Source of the DNA: Desmodesmus armatus
Lineage: Eukaryota; Chlorophyta; Chlorophyceae; Sphaeropleales; Scenedesmaceae
NCBI GenBank assembly: GCA_007449985.2
Contig: VIIQ02000266.1
Location: forward strand, 1-64,000
Length of the DNA: 64,000 bases
Direction: 5' to 3'
Part shown: piece after piece, positions 56,805 through 64,000 of the stretch
Layout of the letters: every line of letters begins with the position of its first letter
Position numbering within the stretch: the stretch's first letter is position 1
Made by a program: the position numbers and the translations under genes
The notes under the pieces: generated by a model
Database searches by the model: none
Seen by the model: only the letters and a program-made list of their open reading frames with translations
What the model was told of the DNA's origin: nothing

Positions 56805-57289
56805 TTATGCTGCCACTGCCTCCTTCTCCTCCACCGTTGCTGCTGCTGCTGCTGCTGCTGCCTTGCGGGGGATGTGCTCTGCCCCCCACACCGGCAGCTG
56901 CTGCTCGTGCGGCCTGAACTTCACGGCCCCCTCGTTCAACAGCGTCAGGAACTTGGTCTTGAAGTTCAGGGTTTCACTGTGAACTGGCTCGGCAGTGTAA
57001 CCCCTTGCCAGCACTGCCAACAGTACCTTTGCCTCAGCCATAAACAGGGAGTAGCCGAGGCAAGCATGGGGCCCCACACTGAATGTCAACAGTCCTGAGG
57101 GCTTGTTCAGATCCTCGTTGCTGCTGCTGCTGCTGCTGCTGCTGAAGGGGCAGCCGCTGCTGCTGCTGCTGCTGCTGCTGTCAGGGTCCTGAAGGCCGAG
57201 AGAGGCCTCGGCTTCGGACTGGGAGGTCTGGGGTTCGAGTCCGGGTGAGCCCACTGGATCTGGCTGCATCCAGCGGTCTGGATTGAAGT
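56805..57289 (-). CDS. Cytochrome P450, last exon
   Basis: The exon opens after a CCTTGCAG acceptor with DFNPDRWMQPDPVG, the PERF-region motif. It reaches the heme-binding loop TFSVGPHACLGYSLFMAEAK, where Cys is the iron ligand in FxxGxxxCxG, and stops at 56805-56807. P450s insert one oxygen atom into small molecules and are usually anchored in the endoplasmic reticulum or plastid envelope. Between the two motifs sits an insert of about 45 residues, with two Ser runs from AGC repeats and a stretch (GLEPQTSQSEAEAS) whose complementary strand carries a tRNA B-box-like sequence. The C-terminus adds an Ala-rich tail. Upstream exons were not recognised; they may lie beyond the satellite or outside the window. 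Confidence 0.8.
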
Positions 57290-57483
57290 CTGCAAGGAGC
57301 AGGAGGAGGGGGGGGGCGACGAGGTGGGTCAGGATGTTACAGGGGTGAAGTGGCTGAGTGCCGCACAGGGGTCTTCCTCTAAAGAAGTCGATGCAATAGT
57401 GAGAGGAGAGGGCGGCAGTTGTCAGCCTGACGCTGCCGTCCCTGTGTTTGGGTGCCTGGTGGCGGTGTCGGGGTCCTACTAGG

Positions 57484-60400
57484 GTGCCAGCAGCTTAGCA
57501 GTGATGCCAGCATTGAGAGGCAATCGCAGGCTGACAACACTCACAAACAGCTGGTGCCCCAGTCACCACAACCTACACCACCAGTCCCCCCCCCCAACAC
57601 CCAGGGTACTAATACTATACTATAATATATAGTATTAGTACCCCTGCCAACACCTCAGCACCTTATCCACCCACCCAACCGTCCCCCAAAGCCTTGGGCT
57701 GCCCCCCCCCCCCCCCCCTGCGCGCGTTACGCTAACCAAACTATGCAGCTGCAGCCTTCCCTGATTGTGGCATGATAGAGGGGCTGTATCGTCACTCGGG
57801 CCCTACTAAGGTGCCAGCAGCTCGTGAGTGACGACAGTTTTTGAAGGAGACCTCAAACACCATTATCAACCACCAACGTTTGGTACCTCGGTCCCCTACG
57901 ACCAAAACCACCAGTCCCTGCCAATGACCATCACCACAACCGCCTTCTCCCTCCCACAGCCCTAGGCTGCCCCCCCCCCCCCCCCCCGGCGCGCGCGCTA
58001 CGCTACTCAAAGTATGCAGCTGCAGTCTTCCCTGATTGCGTCAATGACAGGGAGAGCGGTAGTGTCAGTCCGAGGCCGACCAAGGTGCCAGCAGCTCGTG
58101 AGTGACGTCAGCGCTTGAAAGCAGATCAAACGCCTCACGCCAATCACCAACGTTTGGTACCCTCACACCCAACGATCCAAACCACCAGTCCCTGCCAATG
58201 ACCATCACCACAACCCCCTCCCTCCTCCCACAGCTCCAAGCCCCCCCCCCCCCCCCCCCCCGCGCGCGCTACGCTACCCAAAGTATGTGGCTGCAGCCGT
58301 CCCTGATTGCATCTATGCTAAAGGGGTTGTAGTGTCAATCCAAGGCAGACCAAGGTAGCAGCGGCTTGTGAGTGACGTCAGCGATTGAAAGCAGATCAAA
58401 CGCCTCACGTCAATCACCAACGTTTGGTACCCTCACACCCAACGATCCAAACCACCAGTCCCTGCCAATGACCATCACCCCCCCCCCCCCCCCCCCCCGT
58501 GCGCACGCGCTAAGCTACACGAAGTATGTGGCTGCCGCCTTGCCTGATTGCGGCTATGATAGAGGGGCTGCGGCATCAGCCGGGCCCTACTCAGGTGCCA
58601 GCAGCTTGTGAGTGACATCAGCGGCTAAGGCAGTGCATACGCTTGTATCAATCACCAACGGTGGTACCCTGTATCCCTGCGACCAAGCCACCACTCCCTG
58701 CCACCTCCCCCCCCTCCCCTGCGCTACGCTACTCAAAACATGCAGCTGCAGCCTTCCCTGATTGTGGCTATGATAGCGATAGAGGGGCTGCGATGTCAGT
58801 CCGGGCCAGAATAAGGTGCCAGCAGCTTGTGAGTGACGACAGCGCACAAAAGCCTGAAGTTTTCACTTCAGACGCTCTTGTCAATCACCAACAGGTGGTA
58901 CCATCACCCATACGACCAAAACCACCAGCCCTTCCTTCCCCTGAAGCCCTTGGGTGGGATTGACAGCACCACTGCACACCCCTCTCAAGCCCAAAACTGC
59001 TGGCACCCTTACCTGCGACAACAGGGATTATGTACCAGCAGTTAAAGCCTTTAGGGGGGTTGAAGTGTGCGGGGATCCCTAGGTGTGAGTGAGTGCCTGC
59101 CGATGGTATCCGTCGGGGCCCCACTACAGGGTGCCAACAGGTTGTAAGTAGAACCAGACCTGGAAATGACTACCCGAAGCTGACCAAACTCATGAACAGG
59201 GTGTGAATCTACTGACCTCCACCCCCTACGCACACATACACACCACCCACTCACCCGGGGGGGGGGGGGGGGGGCTGAGCTGTGTCAGCCAAGGCCCCAC
59301 AAGGGTGCCAGCAGCTCACGAGTGATGCCAGCCCCGCCATATCTATGGCGCGGCTGGACACACTTGCCAACTGCTGGCATCCCAGTAGCCTTCAACCAAC
59401 ACCACCGCCCGCTGCTGCAGCCCTGGAGACGTAACAAGTCTTCCGCGCTGGCACCCATCAATGGCTGGTACCCATGTTGCCAACAACAGTACCCCCAGCC
59501 ACGCCCCCCGCCAGAATAAATGATGATGCCGGAGTGCGGGTGAGCCTGGTAGGCTACCAGCACCCCCCCCCCCCCCTTCAGAACATAAGACATGTGTCAC
59601 CCCCTGCCCTGTTGTCCCATGATGCGTGGGTGATTGGGTGCCTGTGTGTTAGTTGAGGACCCACCAGCGTACCCGCAGCTCATGAGTGATGGCAGCACTT
59701 GTGGCTGCTTCACCCATCAACAGCTGGTAACCCAGTGTCCAAAACACACTACCCCCCCCCCCCCCAAAATGCAAAAGTGCGGCCGAGACTACCAGCCCCC
59801 CCCCCCCTTCAGACCATCAAGCATGTGACACCACCCCCTGACCCTGGTGCCCCCTGATGAGTGGGTGTATGGGTGTCTGGTGTCAGTCAGGTCAATGACC
59901 CACTAGGTACCAGCAGCTCATGAGTGATGGCAGCCCTGGAGATGTAACAAGTCTTCCGCGCTGGCAACACCCACCAACGGCTGGTACCCCAGTTGCCAAA
60001 CAACCGTACGACCAGCCACTACACCCCCCCCCCCCCCCAGCAACAGCACATGCCAGAGTGGGGGTGAAACTACCAGCACCCCCCTCCCCTCCCCCTTCAG
60101 ACCATCAAGCATGTGGCACCACCGCCTGACCCTGTTGCCCCCTGATGTGTGGGTGTGTGGGTGCCTGGTGTCAGTTGAGGTCACACTAGGGTACCAGCAG
60201 CTCAGGAGTGATGGCAGCCCTGTGAAGTATACACGCGACCGAAATCACCCACCAACGGCTTGTACCCCAGTTGCCAAACAACAGTACCACAAGCCCCCCC
60301 TCCCTCCCAAAAAAAGAAGATGCCAGAGTGCGGCTGAGACTGCCAGCACCCCCCCCCCCCCCATTCAGACCGTAAGACATGTGTCACCCCCAGACCATGT

Positions 60401-62375
60401 TGCCCCCTAATGCGTGGGTGTATGGGTGCCTGGTGTCAGTCCAGGCCCCACTAGGGTGCAAGCAGCTCATGAGTGATGAAAGATTGGCGATCGAATCACC
60501 GCGCCTTCATTACTCACCAACGGGCTGGTACCCCAGCTGCCAAACAACAGTACAACCAGTACCCCCCCCCCCCCCCAACAGATGTCAAAAGTGTGGATGA
60601 GACTACCAGCCCCCCCGCCCTCAAGCCATGTGACGTCACCAGTCGACCCGTGTCACCCCCTGACCATGATGTCTCCTGATGAGTGGGTGTATGGGTGCCT
60701 GGTGTCAGTTGACAACCAACTAGGGTGCCAGCTGCTTGTGAGTGATGTCAGCCATGCGCGTGCAACACATCGTCTTCATCACTCGCCAACAGCTGGTACC
60801 CCAGTTGCCAAACAACAGTACCACCAGACTCCCCCCTTAAAAAAGCACATGCAAAAGTGCAACCGAGACTGCCAGCACCCCCCCTCTTTCAGAACATAAG
60901 ACGTGTGTCACCCCCTGACCCTGGTGTCCCCTAACGATTGGATGTGTGGGTGCCTGGTGTCAGTTGAGGACCAACTAGGGTACCAGCAGCTCACAGGCGT
61001 GGAGAAACTTCGGCAGGGCTGGAACACCTTGTAACGCCTGATACCATGGATGCCAAACGACGACCCCAGCCACCCCCCCCCCCCCACCCCACCCCACCAA
61101 AACCAACACAAGCCATAGTGCGGGTGAGACCAGCCCCCCCCCCCCCCCCCCCCCCCCCTGCCCAGGCAGCATGTGTCAACCGTTGACCCTGTTGTCCCCT
61201 GCTGATTGGGTGTGTGGGTGCCTGGTGTCAATTGAGGACCAACTAGGGTGCAAGCATTAGGGAGTGATTGCAGCCCTGCATGGAGCATCAAAGCTGCAAA
61301 CACCCACCAATAGCTGATGCCCAGTCGCCTATGACCAAGGCATCCCACCCCATTATTCCTACCCCCCCCCCCCCCCCATTGGCCCTAGACTCCCCCCCCC
61401 CTTCGCTCAGCTCTTCGCAGTTGTCGCCGACTATGGTGTAGTGAGTCAGCAGCTTATGAGTGATGCCTGCCTACTTGACGCCTGTTCAAGGCCCTTCAAA
61501 AGCCTTTTCAAAGCCTTGAAGGGTACAAGTACGCAGGCGTCACTCAACAACAGCTGGTACCCCAGCCGCCTACTAGGACAGTCCAACATCCCCCCTTCCC
61601 CTGGAGCACATACCAGGCTGGATTAAGACACCCCCCCCCCCCCCTGGCCTGTCCCTAACCCCCTACAATCAGGAACCCCTGGCCCGGTGTCCACCTGTGT
61701 GGGTGGATGTACTACACCCAGGGTGCCTGATGGTGATGTCAGTCGACGCTGTGGTACTAGGGTGCCAGCAGCTTATGAATGATGACCGCCCTTGAGCAGG
61801 AATCCAGGAGACGCTCATCACTCATCAACAGCTGCTACTCCAGCCGCCTACAACACCCCCCCCCCCCCCCCTTGGAGCACATGCCAAAGCTGGGATTGAC
61901 ACCCCCCCTCCCTCCCCCAGGAACTGCCCGCCCCTCAAGCCCTTCACTCCAGAGATGTCCTCAATCCAGCATCCTCTTGTGTGTGTGAGAAGGGGGGGGT
62001 CTAGGGTTGGTGCAGTGCCGTGCTTGAGGCATACCAGGCCCCAAAGGGTGCCAGCAGCTCATGAGTGATACCAGCCATTGGTAAGCAACCAAAGGCATGC
62101 ATCACTCATCAACGGCCGGTACCCCAAAGCCCCCCCCCCCCCATGTAGCATGAACCAGAGTGCAATAGGGCTGCCAGCGCGCCCCCACCCCACCCCCAGC
62201 CGCTACCCTTCTGAGTACCCATGGCCTCAATAGTCCCCTGGTGTGTGGTTGTGTGTTGGTGTTATGAAGCCCCACTAGGGTGCCAGCATCTCACGAGTGA
62301 TGCCAGGCCTGGGTGAGTGTCTCAGGTCCAGAAACCACTCGTCAACGGCCGGTACCACAGTGGCCCACAACCAAG

Positions 62376-62408
<33 letters not shown>

Positions 62409-62850
62409 ACATGAATCATAGTGCAATGGGGCTGCCAGCACACACTTGCCCCTGGCCCCCTCAACTGCTACCCTCCGGAGTCCCCCTGCCCGCTGTGTTG
62501 GTAAATTGGGCCTCATTAGGGTGCCAGCAGCTCATGGATGATGTCAGCCCTTGGTCAGAGTCCAGGGTCAAATGGCACTTGTCTACGACTGGCACGCCCC
62601 GAAAAACGAAGATGCCAGAATGCGGCTTCGCCTACCAGCACCCCGCCACACACCATCAAGCATGTGTCACCCCTTGACCATGTTCTCCCCTGACGATTGG
62701 GTGTTTGGGTGCCCTGCGTCAGTCCACGTCTCACAAAGGTGCCAGCAGCTCATGGGTGATACCAGGCCTGGGTGAGTGTCGCAGGCCCAAGAATCACTCA
62801 TCAACAGCTGGCACCCCCACGGACCCCCGCTACCTCCCACTGGAGCATGA
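57484..62850. repeat. Satellite array, about 21 hairpin-forming monomers of about 260 bp
   Basis: The core GTGCCAGCAGCTCATGAGTG or a close variant occurs at about 57484, 57809, 58085, 58354, 58594, 58814, 59131, 59303, 59664, 59908, 60190, 60453, 60723, 60979, 61248, 61441, 61761, 62048, 62279, 62520 and 62739. Spacing is 170-360 bp, mean about 263. Most monomers carry a C-run and, 30-90 bp after the core, its inverted partner (like CACTCATCAACAGCTGGTAC). It lies upstream, in sense, of the P450 exon and may fill one intron. Confidence 0.9.
57604..57643. repeat. 16-bp-arm palindrome, AT-rich core
   Basis: GGGTACTAATACTATA and its exact complement flank an 8-nt AT core, at the edge of the satellite. 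Confidence 0.85.
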
Positions 62851-62949
62851 ATCAGAGCTGCACTTGTGTTTACCAGCACGCATGTCTCTCCCCTCCCCCC
62901 CCCCCCCAAACCCGCTATCCTTCCAAGGTTACCTGACCACGATAGTCCC

Positions 62950-63426
62950 CTGCTGTGTGCGCCTTGCGTCAGTCGCCCCCCCCCCCCCGCCCGTTGCACA
63001 ACACTTTGGTCTGTGGAGATCAGCTCCCCTGCTGACAGTGTGTGCTGTGCATGAGGGCCCAGCTGTCATGAAGGGACTGCAAGTCCACCTTGCCTGTTTT
63101 TGTTTGCCGCTCCAAGCCATGCCTGCTGAGTACCCCCCCCCCCCCCGCAACCCTCTTGCCTCACCTGCTGCCAGTGTGTGTTGTGTAATGAGTGCCCATT
63201 TGTCATACAGGCTGTGCAGATCCCCAGTTGTGTGTTCATTGATCTTCCTAGCAACAGCTACCCCTCACCCTTAGACCGACTCTGAATCCATCACAACCCT
63301 TCATAATTCACCCTCCCTACACCCCACAAACCAGCTTGCGTACCTGCTGACAGTGTGTGCTGCGTAAACAGTGCCCAGTTGTCGTGCAGGCTCTGCAGAT
63401 CCCCAGGGGTGTCTGTCACACAATCC

Positions 63427-63457
<31 letters not shown>

Positions 63458-63910
63458 ACCCCCACCCCCCACCCTTCCACCCCCCCCCCACCCCGCACAA
63501 CGACCCTACCATCCCTTCTGAAACCCCATGCCCCCCTCATACCTGCTGCCAGTGTGTGTTGCGTGATGAGTGCCCAGTTATCATACAGGCTCTGCAGATC
63601 CCCAGGTGTGTCGTTTGTTGTTCCCCCCCCCCCCCTCCCGCCTCGTCAAACAAGGGGGAATACTCAACACCCCCCCCCCCACTCCCAGGCGCCAAACAAC
63701 AGCAACAACACTCCCCCACCCTCATACCTGCTGCCAGTGTGTGTTGTGTGATGAGTGCCCAGTTATCATACAGGCTCTGCAGATCCCCAGGTGTGTCGTT
63801 TTGTTGTTCCCCCCCCCCCCCCCCCCGCCTCGTCAAACAGGGGGAAATACTCAACACCCCCCCCCCTCCCAGGCGCCAAACACAGCAACAACACTCCCCC
63901 ACCCTCATAC
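62950..63910 (-). repeat. Five tandem copies of the exon end at the window edge
   Basis: The exon end coding PGDLQSLYDNWALITQHT and its donor recurs at about 63025-63085, 63165-63230, 63341-63412, 63541-63610 and 63724-63798. Each is followed in sense by a G-run. Units are 140-200 bp and the copies nearest the edge are almost identical. Confidence 0.85.
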
Positions 63911-64000
63911 CTGCTGCCGTGTGTGTTGTGTGATGAGTGCCCAGTTATCATACAGGCTCTGCAGATCCCCAGGTGTGTGCTCGTTGATCTTCAGCCGGGG
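63911..64000 (-). CDS. Partial exon of an unrecognised minus-strand gene
   Basis: The frame from the edge reads RLKINEHTPGDLQSLYDNWA and ends at a GTATGAGG donor at 63910. I do not recognise the family. The same sequence, with one base more before the donor, is kept in the neighbouring echoes, so this copy or the echoes contain an indel. It might belong to the P450 gene across the satellite, but nothing in it shows this. Confidence 0.5.

Noticed and set aside
57484..62850. CRISPR array
   Set aside because: Monomers are about 260 bp and diverged, without short identical repeats and unique spacers, and the genome is eukaryotic.

Overview
The window is nuclear DNA of a green alga, most likely a chlorophyte of the Chlorophyceae (Chlamydomonadales or Sphaeropleales); I cannot name the genus. 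The evidence is GC-rich coding DNA broken by many short GT-AG introns, TGTAA polyadenylation signals, CAG/CTG expansions giving runs of Ala, Gln and Ser, long G or C homopolymers in introns, and algal-type families (exostosin-type glycosyltransferase with EGF-like repeats, WSC-linked GH16). No rRNA, complete tRNA, CRISPR array, bacterial operon or virus was seen.

Layout. 1-572 (+): last two exons of an OMA1-like M48 metallopeptidase. 4278-13681 (-): GH32 beta-fructofuranosidase (invertase type) with an unusual C-terminal extension. 16159-22814 (-): Spinster-type major facilitator transporter with a very long low-complexity N-terminus. 25232-27768 (-): RNF170-like RING/DUF1232 ubiquitin ligase, divergent from 28109-33542 (+): ARGLU1-like Arg/Glu-rich splicing cofactor. 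34101-45260 (+): 15-exon EGF/exostosin (GT47) glycosyltransferase. 46919-51541 (+): secreted WSC-GH16 glycosidase. 56805-57289 (-): last exon of a cytochrome P450. 57484-62850: tandem satellite of about 21 hairpin-forming monomers of about 260 bp. 62950-64000: six copies of an exon end of an unrecognised minus-strand gene. The genes look like independent eukaryotic transcription units; GH32, the exostosin and GH16 all concern sugars or cell wall.

The most striking property is architectural. Nearly every well-resolved gene carries 'exon echoes': one to five tandem partial copies of an exon, always the piece touching a splice site, lying in the neighbouring intron. In the sense direction introns tend to carry a G-run just after the donor and a C-run just before the acceptor, and the echo units usually include that run. 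The GH32 gene also holds a 9-nt mini-exon coding the centre of the NDPNG motif, in the same place and phase as the known mini-exon of land-plant acid invertases, beside an even odder 13-nt exon. Several conserved reading frames are broken by single-base losses at homopolymers, which looks more like consensus error than gene decay. Exon borders were set by hand from reading-frame phase and splice motifs, and no transcript data were available.
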